This document shows, piece by piece, positions 43,796-53,150 of a DNA stretch of 64,000 nt. The position numbers and the translations under genes are program-made. Below the pieces are notes generated by a model, which searched no databases, was not told the origin of the DNA, and saw only the letters and a program-made list of their open reading frames with translations. Location of the stretch: assembly GCF_021631985.1 (NCBI RefSeq), contig NZ_CP070225.1, forward strand, positions 10,106,001-10,170,000. The letters run 5' to 3'. The stretch is from Sandaracinus amylolyticus (GTDB lineage Bacteria; Myxococcota_A; Polyangia; Polyangiales; Sandaracinaceae). The first letter of the stretch is position 1, and each line of letters begins with the position of its first letter.

Positions 43796-44146
43796 TCACT
43801 CGACGAAGGGGGCGAAGCCTCCGTAGATCATGCGCTTGGCGTCGAACGGGTAGGTCTCGGGCGGGCTCTTCATGCGCGGGTCGGCCATCACCTTCGCGTT
43901 CACCTCGTCGCGGTGCTCGCGCGAGCGGTAGACGATCCACGAGAAGATCACGATCTCGTCGTCCTTCAGCTGCACGCTCCGCGGGAACGACGTGAGCTCG
44001 CCGAACGGCACGTCGTCGGCGATCCACTCGCGGTAGTCGAGCGCGCCGTACTCCTTCCACACGTCGCGCGCGAGCGTGGCGAGCTTGCGGTACTCGTCGA
44101 GCTTGTGCTTCGGCACCGGGACCACGAATCCGTCGACGTAGCTCAT
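43796..44146 (-). CDS. DUF1428 family protein
   Basis: 116 residues. The full-length match to DUF1428 includes MSYVDGFVVPVPKHKLDEYR, WKEYGALDYREWIADDVPFG, FSWIVYRSREHRDEVNAKVM and MIYGGFAPFVE. This is a ferredoxin-like-fold family of unknown function, often found beside YCII or DGPF-type proteins and their sigma factors, as here within 4 kb. GGATCTCCC precedes the start, without a strong ribosome site. Confidence 0.92.
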   Translation of the reverse strand: MSYVDGFVVPVPKHKLDEYRKLATLARDVWKEYGALDYREWIADDVPFGELTSFPRSVQLKDDEIVIFSWIVYRSREHRDEVNAKVMADPRMKSPPETYPFDAKRMIYGGFAPFVE

Positions 44147-44206
44147 CGGGAGATCCTCCGTTTCCCTGTTGGACGGCGGGCGACGGAGGATCTCATCGGT
44201 CCCGGA

Positions 44207-45052
44207 TCACGTTCCGTCGAACGCGGTCGCCCGCGCGACCGGCTCGGCGCGCTCGACGTCGGCAGCGATGCGCGCGAGCTTCGCGCGGATGCCGTCGATC
44301 GCGTCGCCTCCCAGCGGCAGGCGCAGCGGGATGTCTCCCTCGACCTGCACCGCGTCGACGATCGCGCGCGCGGCCTTGTCGGGGTCGCCCGCCTGCGCCC
44401 CGGCGACGCTCGCGCTCCACGTGCGGATCGCGCCGACGGTCGGAGCGTACTCATCCATCGCGGGCATCTGGCGGAACGCGGTGCCGAAGAGCGAGGTGCG
44501 GAACGCGCCGGGCTCGACGATCACGACCCGCACGCCGAAGGGCTGCACCTCGGCGGCGAGGCTCTCGGAGAGCGCTTCGACCGCGTGCTTCGCCGCGCAG
44601 TACGGCCCGAATCCGGGCGCGGTCGTGATGCCGCCGACGCTCGTGATCTGCACGACGGTGCCGCGGCCGCGCGCGCGCATCGAGGGCAGCACCTCGCGGG
44701 TGAGGGCGACCGGCGCGAAGAAGAGCACCTCCATCGCGGCGCGCACCTCGTCGTCGCTGGTCTCCTCGACCGCGCCGAGGATGCTGTAGCCCGCATTGTT
44801 CACCAGCACGTCGATCGCACCGAAGCGCGCCAGCGCCTCGGACACGACGCGCGTGCGCTGCTCGTGGCGCGTGACGTCGAGCTCGCTGACCAGCACCCGA
44901 TCGGGCGCGCTGCGCGCGAGATCGGCGAGCGCGTCGGTGCGACGTGCGGTGGCGACGACGCGATCGCCGCGGCGGAGCGCTTCTTCGACGATCGAGCGAC
45001 CGAAGCCCGAGGATGCACCGGTGACGAGCCAGACCCTGTCCGTGTCGTTCAT
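44207..45052 (-). CDS. Short-chain dehydrogenase/reductase
   Basis: 281 residues of the classical SDR type. The cofactor motif is TGASSGFG (11-18), then DVLVNNAGY, the active site Ser in ITSVGG and Tyr-x-x-x-Lys in YCAAKHAVEAL, and the PGAFRT motif after strand six. ATARRTDAL after strand two suggests NADP. Length fits the oxidoreductase group that includes many ketoreductases. It is divergent from a LysR regulator with an inverted repeat between them and is probably its target. Confidence 0.93.
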   Translation of the reverse strand: MNDTDRVWLVTGASSGFGRSIVEEALRRGDRVVATARRTDALADLARSAPDRVLVSELDVTRHEQRTRVVSEALARFGAIDVLVNNAGYSILGAVEETSDDEVRAAMEVLFFAPVALTREVLPSMRARGRGTVVQITSVGGITTAPGFGPYCAAKHAVEALSESLAAEVQPFGVRVVIVEPGAFRTSLFGTAFRQMPAMDEYAPTVGAIRTWSASVAGAQAGDPDKAARAIVDAVQVEGDIPLRLPLGGDAIDGIRAKLARIAADVERAEPVARATAFDGT

Positions 45053-45090
45053 GCGGTGTTCCTACGCCGTGTCGCTCCGCGCCGGTACGG

Positions 45091-45108
45091 GACGAATCTG
45101 CATTCGTC
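45091..45108. promoter_or_regulatory. Inverted repeat between LysR regulator and SDR gene
   Basis: GACGAAT (45091-45097) and ATTCGTC (45102-45108), perfect 7-bp arms with the 4-nt spacer CTGC. It is centred 27 bp before the LysR start in the 74-bp divergent gap. It is the likely LysR recognition site. Confidence 0.6.
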
Positions 45109-45126
45109 GTGAAGAATCTCTAATGA

Positions 45127-46062
45127 ATGGCGGACGACCTCTCGGGCCTGATCGCGTTCCTCGCGGTCGCGGACAAGCGGAGCTTCACGGCGGCGGCAGC
45201 GGAGCTGCGCGTCACGCCTTCGGCGGTGAGCCAGACGATCCGAGCGCTCGAGGAGCGCGTCGGGGTGCGCCTCGTGCAGCGCACCACGCGCAGCGTCGGG
45301 CTGACCGAAGCGGGCGACCGATTCGCGCAGCGGCTGCGCCCGGCGCTGAGCGGGGTGCACGAGGCGTTCGAGTCGCTCGACGAGCTGCGGGGAAAGCCCA
45401 CGGGCACGCTGCGGCTGAACGTGCCGCGCCTCGGGTGGTCGGTGCTGATCGAGCCGCTCCTCGCGAGGTTCATGGCGCAGCATCCCGAGCTGCGCGTGGA
45501 GATCGCGATCGACGACGCCTTCGTCGACATCGTGTCGCGCGGATTCGATGCGGGGATCCGGATCGGCGAGATGCTCGATCGCGAGATGGTCGCGGTGCCG
45601 ATCTCGCCGCCGCTGCGCATGGCGATCGTCGCGTCGCCGTCGTACTTCGCGACGCACCCGCGGCCCAAGCATCCGCGGGATCTCCTCGCGCACGACTGCA
45701 TCAACTACCGGAGCATCGCGAGCGGTGCGATCCGGCCCTGGGACCTGGTCCAGGACGGGCGGGACCTCGCGATCGCGGTCGATGGTCGCCTCGTCACCAA
45801 CGACAGCGACCTGATGCTGCGCGCGGCGCTCGACGGGATCGGTGTCGCGTACCTGATGGAAGACCAGACGCGGGACGCGATCGCGAAGAAGCAGCTGGTG
45901 CGCGTGCTCGAGCGCTTCTGCCCGACGTTCCCCGGCTACTATCTCTACTACCCGAGCCGGAAGCAGCTCGCGCCGAAGCTCGCAGCGTTCGTGCAGTTCC
46001 TCAGATCGGCGCGGCGGGGAGCTTCGCGTCCTCGCCCGACACGCGCTCCGGCGGGGCCATGA
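45127..46062 (+). CDS. LysR family transcriptional regulator
   Basis: 311 residues. The winged HTH is at 1-60 (GLIAFLAVADKRSFTAAAAE, LRVTPSAVSQTIRALEERVG). The periplasmic-binding-protein-like effector domain runs from about 88 to 295 (GTLRLNVPRLGWSVLIEPLL, GFDAGIRIGEMLDREMVAVP). It resembles the AaeR/DsdC-like branch that controls neighbouring reductases. The last ~15 residues (RGASRPRPTRAPAGP) are poorly conserved and overlap the convergent aldo/keto reductase gene by 62 bp. Confidence 0.92.
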   Translation: MADDLSGLIAFLAVADKRSFTAAAAELRVTPSAVSQTIRALEERVGVRLVQRTTRSVGLTEAGDRFAQRLRPALSGVHEAFESLDELRGKPTGTLRLNVPRLGWSVLIEPLLARFMAQHPELRVEIAIDDAFVDIVSRGFDAGIRIGEMLDREMVAVPISPPLRMAIVASPSYFATHPRPKHPRDLLAHDCINYRSIASGAIRPWDLVQDGRDLAIAVDGRLVTNDSDLMLRAALDGIGVAYLMEDQTRDAIAKKQLVRVLERFCPTFPGYYLYYPSRKQLAPKLAAFVQFLRSARRGASRPRPTRAPAGP

Positions 46063-47026
46063 ACTCGGGCCCGACGGGATCGCGCACCGCGCTCGCGAGG
46101 GTCCGATCGATCGCGGCGAGCGCCTCGGCGTCGAGCTTCCAGCCCATCACGTCGAGCACCGGCGAGAGCTCGCTCGGGTGGCGCGCGCCCCAGAGCGCGA
46201 CCGACACGCCGGGCTGATCGAGCGCCCAGCGGATCGCGAGCGCGAGCACGCCGCGCTGGTAGCGGCGCTTCGCGTACTCGTCGAGCTCGCGGACCGCACT
46301 GCAGTACTGCGCGATCCGCGGCGGCATGAACTTGGGGTCGACCTTGCGGAGATCGTCGCCCTCGAACTTCGTGCGCTCGTCGATGGTGCCGGTGAGCAGA
46401 CCACGGCAGAGCGCGCCGTAGGTGAGCGTCGCGACGCCGCGATCACGGCACCACGGGATGATGTCGCGCAGCGCCTCGCGCTCGAAGATGTTGAGCGGAG
46501 GCTGCGCCGCGCCGAGCGGCGTGACCGCGTGGAAGCGCTCCATCGCGGGGATCGGGAAGTTCGACACCGCGACGCCGCGGATCTTCCCCGCCTTCTGCAG
46601 CTCGCCGAGCACCTCGGCCGTCTCCTCGTAGGGCGTGTCGAGGTCCGGCCAGTGCACGAAGTAGAGATCGATGTAGTCGGTGCGCAGCCGCGCGAGCGAG
46701 TGCTCGACCTCGGTGCGGATCACGTCGCGCCGCGAGTTCCGGAAGAGCTTGTCGCCGCGTCGCTCGAGGCCTCCCTTCGTCGAGATGACGACACGATCGC
46801 GCCCGCCGTACTCCGCGATCGCGCGGCCCACGACCTCCTCGGAGTGGCCGAATCCGTAGGCCGGCGCGGTGTCGATCAGGTTGATGCCGAGATCGAGCGC
46901 TGCGTGGATCGTGCGCACCGATTCGTCGTCGTCGGTGCCGCCCCACTGATAGCCGCCCATCGCCCAAGTCCCGAGGCCGATGCGGCTCGCCGCGATCGGC
47001 ACGCCTCGAATGTCGACGTACTCCAT
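46001..47026 (-). CDS. Aldo/keto reductase
   Basis: 341 residues of the AKR TIM barrel. It contains LGTWAMGGYQWGGTDDDES, the active-site Asp-Tyr in NLIDTAPAYGFGHSEEVVG, Lys in VISTKGG, His in LYFVHWPDLDTPYEETAEVL, and the cofactor-binding end LAIRWALDQPGVSVALWGAR. It probably reduces aldehydes or ketones with NADPH. It is divergent from the glucose-6-phosphate-dehydrogenase-like gene by 189 bp, which could supply NADPH (inference). Confidence 0.93.
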   Translation of the reverse strand: MEYVDIRGVPIAASRIGLGTWAMGGYQWGGTDDDESVRTIHAALDLGINLIDTAPAYGFGHSEEVVGRAIAEYGGRDRVVISTKGGLERRGDKLFRNSRRDVIRTEVEHSLARLRTDYIDLYFVHWPDLDTPYEETAEVLGELQKAGKIRGVAVSNFPIPAMERFHAVTPLGAAQPPLNIFEREALRDIIPWCRDRGVATLTYGALCRGLLTGTIDERTKFEGDDLRKVDPKFMPPRIAQYCSAVRELDEYAKRRYQRGVLALAIRWALDQPGVSVALWGARHPSELSPVLDVMGWKLDAEALAAIDRTLASAVRDPVGPEFMAPPERVSGEDAKLPAAPI

Positions 47027-47215
47027 GCGTCGCCGGCGCAGCGAGCGGCATACCAGTGCGCGATCGAGATCCGCGCGGCGCATCGCACGTCGTCGCGACG
47101 ACCTCCGTCGCACGCGCGACGTGCGGGCGCGGCGCGCTGCCTCGTGATTCCGCGCGCCGCTGCCGCGATCTCCGCGCGCTGCGGTGTGCTCGGCGCGTGC
47201 ATGTGACGAGCCGTG

Positions 47216-48622
47216 ATGATCGAACGAATGCTGTTGCTCGGAGCCTCCGGGGATCTCACGAGCCGCTTGCTGATGCCGGCGATCGCCGAGCTCGCCGAGG
47301 CGAAGCTGCTGCCGCCGCAGCTCACGATCGTGGGCTCGGCGAGGACCGCCTGGTCGACGGCGGAGTTCCGCCAGCACATCGCGACGCAGCTCGCGCGGCA
47401 CTCGAGGGTCGCCGCGTCGACGCGCGACGACGTCGTGAGCAGGCTCGACTACCAGGCGACCGACGTGACGCGCGCGGAGGACGTCCGCCGGCTGGTCGGA
47501 GGCCCCGAGCGTCCGGGCACGCTCGTGTATCTCGCGCTGGCGCCCTCCCTCATCGAGCCGGTGCTGCACGCGCTCGCGAGCGCGAAGCTCGGCCCGTCCG
47601 ACGCGGTCGCGATCGAGAAGCCGTTCGGCGTCGATCTCGCGTCGGCGCGACGGCTCAACGGCGTGCTGCGGTGCGAGCTGCCCGAGCCGACGGTCTTCCG
47701 GATCGATCACTTCCTCTCCGACGAGCTCGTGCGTCGTGTGAGCGCGCTGCGATTCCTCAATCGGATCTTCGAGCCGGTGTGGAACGCGACGCACGTCGAG
47801 CGAGTCGACGTCTCGTGGCTCGAGAGCCTGACCCTCGAAGGGCGCGCCGGGTACTACGACCACGCGGGCGCGCTGAGGGACATGGTGCAGAGCCATCTGA
47901 TGGAGGTGATGGCGCTCGTCGTGATGGAAGAGCCGTCGCGCTCCGACGCAGCGTCGTATCGCGCCGCGCGGCTCGAGGCGCTGCGCGCGGTGGCGACTCC
48001 GACGATCGACGAGATCCGATCCCGGACGCTGCGCGCGCGGTACACCGCGGGCGCCATCGGCACGCGGCGCGTGCCCTCGTACGTCGACGAGCCCGGGGTC
48101 GATGCGCGCCACGGGACCGAGACGTACGCATCGCTGACGCTCGCGGTCGAGAGCATGCGGTGGAGCGGCGTCCCGTTCACGCTGCGCTCGGGCAAGGCGT
48201 TCGCGACGAGCTCGGCGGAGATCGCGATCCACTTCCGCGCGCTGCCTCGCTACGTCGTCGAGGCGTGGCCCGGCGTGGAGCCGAACTCGCTGCGCCTCGG
48301 CCTCACCGAGCCCTACGTGCGACTGGCCACGACGCTCAACGGCCCCGACCGCGTCGCGGAGAGCCGCGCGCTCGAGCTCTGCGCATCGCCGCCGCGACGA
48401 TCGGTGTACGCGAACCTGATCCTCGACATGCTGCGCGGAGATCCCGCGCTGTTCATCCTCGGCGAAGAGGCCGAGGAGGCGTGGCGGGTGATCGACCCGG
48501 TGATCCAGGCGTGGCATGCGAGCGAGGTGCCGATGCGCGAGTACGCGGCGGGCGCGCCGGCGCCGCCGAGCGGCGAGCGGAGACGGCCGACCACGATCAG
48601 CGTCGCGACGCAGGCTCCGTGA
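47216..48622 (+). CDS. Glucose-6-phosphate dehydrogenase family protein with altered active site
   Basis: 468 residues. Dinucleotide motif LLGASGDLTSRLLMPA (7-22) and EKPFG (134-138) are present. The active-site block reads RIDHFLSDE (162-170), whereas the family has RIDHYLGKE. The His is kept (165), but the substrate-phosphate Lys is Asp169. The C-terminal domain includes LRDMVQSHLMEVMALVVMEE and LRSGKAF-type FTLRSGKAFATSSAEI. It would oxidise glucose 6-phosphate to 6-phosphogluconolactone if active. The Lys loss suggests a changed substrate or weak activity. A GTG directly precedes the chosen ATG. Confidence 0.85.
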   Translation: MIERMLLLGASGDLTSRLLMPAIAELAEAKLLPPQLTIVGSARTAWSTAEFRQHIATQLARHSRVAASTRDDVVSRLDYQATDVTRAEDVRRLVGGPERPGTLVYLALAPSLIEPVLHALASAKLGPSDAVAIEKPFGVDLASARRLNGVLRCELPEPTVFRIDHFLSDELVRRVSALRFLNRIFEPVWNATHVERVDVSWLESLTLEGRAGYYDHAGALRDMVQSHLMEVMALVVMEEPSRSDAASYRAARLEALRAVATPTIDEIRSRTLRARYTAGAIGTRRVPSYVDEPGVDARHGTETYASLTLAVESMRWSGVPFTLRSGKAFATSSAEIAIHFRALPRYVVEAWPGVEPNSLRLGLTEPYVRLATTLNGPDRVAESRALELCASPPRRSVYANLILDMLRGDPALFILGEEAEEAWRVIDPVIQAWHASEVPMREYAAGAPAPPSGERRRPTTISVATQAP

Positions 48623-48628
48623 TCGTCG

Positions 48629-49804
48629 TCAGCGCGCGCGCAGCTCGAGACCACGGTCGCGGAGCAACGCGTCGAGGCGCGTGAGATCGGCCTCGGGATC
48701 GCAGCTCACGGAGACACCGCCGTCCGCGTGCACGAACGCGGTGCCGCCGATGCGCGGCAGGAGCACGGTCCACCCGCCGTCGTCGTCGTCGTGGAAGACC
48801 GACTGCGCGCCGGGATCGAGGGCGAGCAGAACATCGTGGGTCACGCGCGCGTCGGCGAGCCAGTCGTCCTCGTCGCCCTCGTTGTTCGTCGGGTCGTACA
48901 TGCGGTGCACCTGGCCTTCGAGCGGCTCGGCGTAGCGGACGGGGCTGGGCGCGGCGAGCTCACCGCTCTCGCAGAGCCACGCGAGCGTGTGGGTGAGATC
49001 CCCGGGGATGCGCGCGACCACGTGGTGATGGCGAGGAAGCACGAAGAGCGCATCGGGGCGCTGGGGATCGAGGACGATCTCGTCGCCCTGCGTGGTGTCG
49101 CCGAGAACGATGCAGCGCTGGGCGCGATCGCGATCGAGCTCGTCGGTCGTCCAGAGCCAGTACGCGTCGACGCGGACGCGCCACTCGGCGAGCTCGTCGG
49201 CGATGCGGCGCGGCGGGTAGATCCGCACGAGGTCGCACTCGAGCGCGGCGCCGAAGCGCGTGACGTACTCGCGATAGCCGCGCGGGAGCGTGACGCCGAG
49301 CGCGCGTTCGGCCGCGTCGACGTCGCTCGGTGCGACCCCGGCATCGGCGCGACCGAGCCAGCGGATCGCCGTGATCGGCGCGGGATGCGCGGGAGGCGGC
49401 GACCACGTTCGTGAAGCGCGCTTCGGGCGCTCGCGCTCGCGGAACGAGAGACTCTGCTCGAACGCGGTCGCGAGATCGGCAGGAGACATCGACTTCGCTC
49501 CGGTCGCGCTCGAGCCACTGACCTCGAGCCGCAGCTTCCCGTCGCGCCCGCGGAACAGCTCGAGGCACGCGATCGCCGGCCCAGGCATCCCGCGCATCGC
49601 CGTCGTGGCGGCGCCGTACACGACCCAGCCCTCACCGAGCTCCGTCACGCCCACGAACCTCGCGTCTCCAGGCAGCAGATCGCGCGCGTCCTCGCGCAAC
49701 GTCGACGGCAGCAGCACGTGCTCGCGAGCAGCGTCGAGATCCCGCCTCGCCATCGCTTCTCGAAACCGGGCGACGGTCGCTTCGACCTCTTCTCTCAGCT
49801 CCAT
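48629..49804 (-). CDS. SMI1/KNR4 domain protein
   Basis: 391 residues. The N-terminal ~115 residues ([20 protein letters not shown]) resemble a helical DUF4440-like or scaffold region. The SMI1/KNR4 domain at about 155-300 is marked by [37 protein letters not shown] and [23 protein letters not shown]1/KNR4 proteins often serve as immunity proteins to secreted toxins, but no toxin gene is adjacent, so a general protein-binding role is equally possible. It is convergent with the dehydrogenase gene, 6 bp apart. Confidence 0.82.
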   Translation of the reverse strand: MELREEVEATVARFREAMARRDLDAAREHVLLPSTLREDARDLLPGDARFVGVTELGEGWVVYGAATTAMRGMPGPAIACLELFRGRDGKLRLEVSGSSATGAKSMSPADLATAFEQSLSFRERERPKRASRTWSPPPAHPAPITAIRWLGRADAGVAPSDVDAAERALGVTLPRGYREYVTRFGAALECDLVRIYPPRRIADELAEWRVRVDAYWLWTTDELDRDRAQRCIVLGDTTQGDEIVLDPQRPDALFVLPRHHHVVARIPGDLTHTLAWLCESGELAAPSPVRYAEPLEGQVHRMYDPTNNEGDEDDWLADARVTHDVLLALDPGAQSVFHDDDDGGWTVLLPRIGGTAFVHADGGVSVSCDPEADLTRLDALLRDRGLELRAR

Positions 49805-49899
49805 CGAGCGCGAGCATGCGCGGCCACGCACTCCGATCAAGCGACCCTGCGAATCGCGCCCGACGCGCGGCGTTTCGGCGCTACGCTTCCGCCCGCTGC

Positions 49900-51603
49900 A
49901 TGGCTGCCTACATCCACCCCACCGCGATCGTCGACGACGGCGCCGAGCTCGGCGACGGCACCAAGGTCTGGCACTTCGTCCACGTCTCCACCGCGGCGCG
50001 CATCGGCGCGCGCTGCTCGCTCGGACAGAACGTCTTCGTCGGGCGCGGCGTGCGCATCGGCAACGGCGTGAAGATCCAGAACAACGTCTCGGTGTACGAG
50101 GGCGTCGAGATCGCCGACGACGTGTTCCTCGGTCCGAGCTGCGTGTTCACCAACGTGAACGAGCCGCGCGCGTTCGTGGAGCGCAAGAGCGAGTACCGCG
50201 CGACGAAGGTCTCGCGCGGCGCGAGCATCGGCGCCAACGCGACGATCGTTTGTGGTCATACGATCGGCGAGTACGCGTTCGTCGCGGCGGGCGCGGTGGT
50301 GACGAACGACGTGCCCGCCTACGCGCTGGTCGCGGGCGTGCCCGCGCGACGCATGGGCTGGGTGAGCCGGCTCGGTCGCCGCCTGCGCGGCGAGGGCGTC
50401 GTGACCTGCCCCGAGAGCGGCGAGCGATATCGCATCGAAGGAGAGCGCTGCGTGCCCCTGACCTCCGAAGAGAACGACACGAGCCCGATCCCGCTGCTGG
50501 ATCTCACCGCGCAGAACGGGCCTCTGCTCCCCGAGATCCGCGTCGCGATGGATCGCGTGATCGCGAAGAACGCGTTCATCCTCGGCGCCGAGGTCGAGCA
50601 GTTCGAGAAGGAGGTCGCGAAGCACATCGGCGTCGCGCACGCGCTCGGGGTGTCGAGCGGCACCGACGCGCTGCTGCTCGCGCTGATGGCGCTCGACGTG
50701 GGGCAGGGCGACGAGGTCGTGACCACGCCGTACTCGTTCTTCGCGACGGCCGGGTGTGTCGCGCGGCTCGGCGCGAAGCCGGTGTTCGTCGACGTCGATC
50801 CCCGCACGATGAACATGGACGTCGCGCAGGCGCGCGCGGCGATCACTCCGCGCACCAAGGCGATCCTGCCGGTGCACCTCTTCGGTCAGCCTTGTGATCC
50901 CGAGGCGCTCGCCGCGCTCGGTCGCGAGACGAACATCCCGATCATCGAGGACGCGGCGCAGGCGATCGGCGCGACGACGAAGCTCGGCCCGGTCGGTGGG
51001 CTCGGCGCGGTCGGATGCTTCTCGTTCTTCCCGAGCAAGAACCTCGGCGCGTTCGGCGACGCGGGGCTCGTGACGACGAACGACGCGGCGCTCGCCGAGA
51101 AGATGAAGCGCCTGCGCGCGCACGGCGCGCACCCGAAGTACTTCCACGCGCTGATCGGCGGGAACTTCCGGCTCGACGCGATCCAGGCCGCGGTGCTGCG
51201 CGTGAAGCTGCCGCACCTCTCGGGATGGACCGAAGGACGTCGCGCGAACGCGGGGCTCTACGATCGTCTGTTCGCGGAAGCGGGGCTGCCTTCGGCCGCG
51301 CTGCGCACGCCGGCGCGCGTCGAGAGCGGGCACATCTACAACCAGTACGTGATCCGCACCGCGCACCGTGACGCGCTGAAGAAGCACCTCGGCGAGAGCG
51401 GGATCGCGACCGAGATCTACTACCCGCGCCCGCTGCACCTGCAGGAGTGCTTCGCGTACCTCGGCCACGCGAAGGGCGCGTTCCCGGAGTCGGAGCGCGC
51501 GGCGGACGACTCGCTCGCGCTGCCGGTCTACGGCGAGCTCGGCGAGTCGCGGGTGCGGCGCATCGCGCGCACCGTGATCGACTTCTTGAAGGGCCGCGGA
51601 TGA
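49900..51603 (+). CDS. Fused sugar N-acetyltransferase (WbpD-like) and aminotransferase (WbpE-like)
   Basis: 567 residues. Residues 1-190 are a left-handed beta-helix acetyltransferase ([60 protein letters not shown]) like the UDP-3-amino-glucuronate N-acetyltransferase WbpD. Residues 205-567 are a DegT/DnrJ/EryC1 PLP aminotransferase like WbpE, with [23 protein letters not shown] and the PLP-Lys in [14 protein letters not shown]. The two enzymes act consecutively in making UDP-2,3-diacetamido sugars for surface polysaccharide and are normally separate proteins. The junction (residues 190-205, [19 protein letters not shown]) is in frame with no stop. Its stop overlaps the next ATG. Confidence 0.9.
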   Translation: MAAYIHPTAIVDDGAELGDGTKVWHFVHVSTAARIGARCSLGQNVFVGRGVRIGNGVKIQNNVSVYEGVEIADDVFLGPSCVFTNVNEPRAFVERKSEYRATKVSRGASIGANATIVCGHTIGEYAFVAAGAVVTNDVPAYALVAGVPARRMGWVSRLGRRLRGEGVVTCPESGERYRIEGERCVPLTSEENDTSPIPLLDLTAQNGPLLPEIRVAMDRVIAKNAFILGAEVEQFEKEVAKHIGVAHALGVSSGTDALLLALMALDVGQGDEVVTTPYSFFATAGCVARLGAKPVFVDVDPRTMNMDVAQARAAITPRTKAILPVHLFGQPCDPEALAALGRETNIPIIEDAAQAIGATTKLGPVGGLGAVGCFSFFPSKNLGAFGDAGLVTTNDAALAEKMKRLRAHGAHPKYFHALIGGNFRLDAIQAAVLRVKLPHLSGWTEGRRANAGLYDRLFAEAGLPSAALRTPARVESGHIYNQYVIRTAHRDALKKHLGESGIATEIYYPRPLHLQECFAYLGHAKGAFPESERAADDSLALPVYGELGESRVRRIARTVIDFLKGRG

Positions 51604-52052
51604 AGTCGCGCGTCGTCGCGATCGCGATCGTGATCGCGACGGCGCGCGTGATCGCGCACGCCCAGGAGAGCGAGCCCCCGGTCGTCGAGACGATCGAGGG
51701 CGAGAGCGCGGGCAGCGCGCTGCAGCGCGCTGTGATCGAGCGATGGGCGCGCCTCTCGGCGCTGCGCATCCGTCACGGCGAGAACCACGCCGACGTCCTG
51801 CGCGAGCGCGCGGCGTTGCGCGAGGCGATCGCCGGGCTGCGGAGATCGCGCGTGCGTGTCGATCGCGTCGCGGTCGCGCGATGGATCCGCGAGCGCATCG
51901 CCGAGGTCGACGCGCGCCTCGGCGAGCTGTCGACGAGCTGCTCGTCGGGACACCCCGACGTGCGCACCGGTCAGGCGCGTCGCGACGCGCTCGACGAAGC
52001 GCTGACGACGATCGAGCGCCGCGGGATGTTCGTGCCGACGCTCGCGCTCTGA
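51600..52052 (+). CDS. Small exported protein, unknown
   Basis: 150 residues. The signal peptide [20 protein letters not shown] ends in AQ. The mature part is mostly helical and Arg/Glu-rich ([40 protein letters not shown]), with one Cys. No family recognised. It starts at the ATGA overlap with the fused sugar-enzyme gene, so it is co-expressed. It is probably periplasmic. Confidence 0.7.
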   Translation: MKSRVVAIAIVIATARVIAHAQESEPPVVETIEGESAGSALQRAVIERWARLSALRIRHGENHADVLRERAALREAIAGLRRSRVRVDRVAVARWIRERIAEVDARLGELSTSCSSGHPDVRTGQARRDALDEALTTIERRGMFVPTLAL

Positions 52053-52140
52053 CGCCCGGGTGGCACGACTCGACGCACTCGATTCCCCGAGAAAACCGCA
52101 CGGCACGGCCCTCGCACTCGGTGCGCGAGGAGGTGCGTTC

Positions 52141-53073
52141 GTGCTCGAGACGCTTCGCGTGGCGCCGCTGGCCCTCGTGCTCGCTGCGTGTGGTGGCAGC
52201 GGTGGTGAGGGCCCCGAGCCCGGGCCGTACGACGGCGGTCCACCTCCCGCGACCTGCGACGATCTCTTCGAGGGCGAGCCCGCGCTCGAGCTCGAGATCG
52301 GTCGCATCGCGGACGGCGCGTTCACGCGCTGGTCGGACGGGGACGAGATCCCGTTCGTGTGGGGACCGCAGGGCGGCACGATGATCGTGCCGAGCGTGCG
52401 CGCGGATCTCGCGCTCGATCCCGACGACGACACACCCTGCGTGTCGGTGGAGATCGCGAACCTCGAGCCTGCGGGAGGCACGGCGTTCGAGGGGTTCCGT
52501 GGTGCGACGTTCGCGCTCACCGGCTCGCACCAGGACGGGCGAGTCGTGGTGCAGGACGTGTTCGATCAGCTCGGATGGATCGAGATCCCGCGCGACACGC
52601 CGCTCGAGCTCGAGGTCGTGGTGCGCGGACGTCGCGCTGCAGCGCGCGGTCGTGTCGCGCTGACGATCGTGCCGCCGGGCATGGCGATCCCGCCAGAGTG
52701 CGAGGCGCTTCCGGTGACCGGCACGGGGTGTCGCTATCGCGTGGTGCCCGCGACCGCGCGCGTGGTGCGCATCGGGCCCGCGTCCGAGGGCCCGGGGCAG
52801 TGCCCCGCGGCGAGCGACGCGCGGTTCGTCGAGACCGAGGTCACGATCCGGCCGGAGTACGCCGCGTGCTCGACGACCACGACGGTTCCGGGCTCGGCGC
52901 GCATCGCCGGTCAGTACCTCCCGTCCACCGCGTGCCTCGAGAGCCTCGGTGTGGTCGACGGCTCGACGATCGACGCGGAGCTCCACGTGATCTTCGCGGG
53001 CACGTGCTCGCCGCTCATCGAGCGCGTCACCGGGCTCGACGCGTGCCTCGAGGCGTGCGTCGGGACGCCGTGA
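52141..53073 (+). CDS. Lipoprotein of unknown function
   Basis: 310 residues from a GTG at 52141, chosen because AGGAGG lies 7 nt upstream and the signal peptide VLETLRVAPLALVLAAC (Cys17) begins there; the frame is open 27 codons further up. The mature part begins with a Gly/Pro-rich linker and continues as a beta-rich domain (TMIVPSVRADLALDPDDDTP, FDQLGWIEIPRDTPLELEVV) with five to six Cys toward the end (TVPGSARIAGQYLPSTACLE). No family recognised. Confidence 0.78.
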   Translation: MLETLRVAPLALVLAACGGSGGEGPEPGPYDGGPPPATCDDLFEGEPALELEIGRIADGAFTRWSDGDEIPFVWGPQGGTMIVPSVRADLALDPDDDTPCVSVEIANLEPAGGTAFEGFRGATFALTGSHQDGRVVVQDVFDQLGWIEIPRDTPLELEVVVRGRRAAARGRVALTIVPPGMAIPPECEALPVTGTGCRYRVVPATARVVRIGPASEGPGQCPAASDARFVETEVTIRPEYAACSTTTTVPGSARIAGQYLPSTACLESLGVVDGSTIDAELHVIFAGTCSPLIERVTGLDACLEACVGTP

Positions 53074-53150
53074 TCTGCGGCGCACCGTGAATCGCTTCGG
53101 GGTGGGCCTCGTCGCAGGCGCGAAGTCGGGTGCGCACACGGAGGTCCGTC

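Noticed and set aside
48629..49804. Toxin-immunity pair around the SMI1/KNR4 protein
   Set aside because: No polymorphic toxin, VgrG, Rhs or secretion gene lies next to it.
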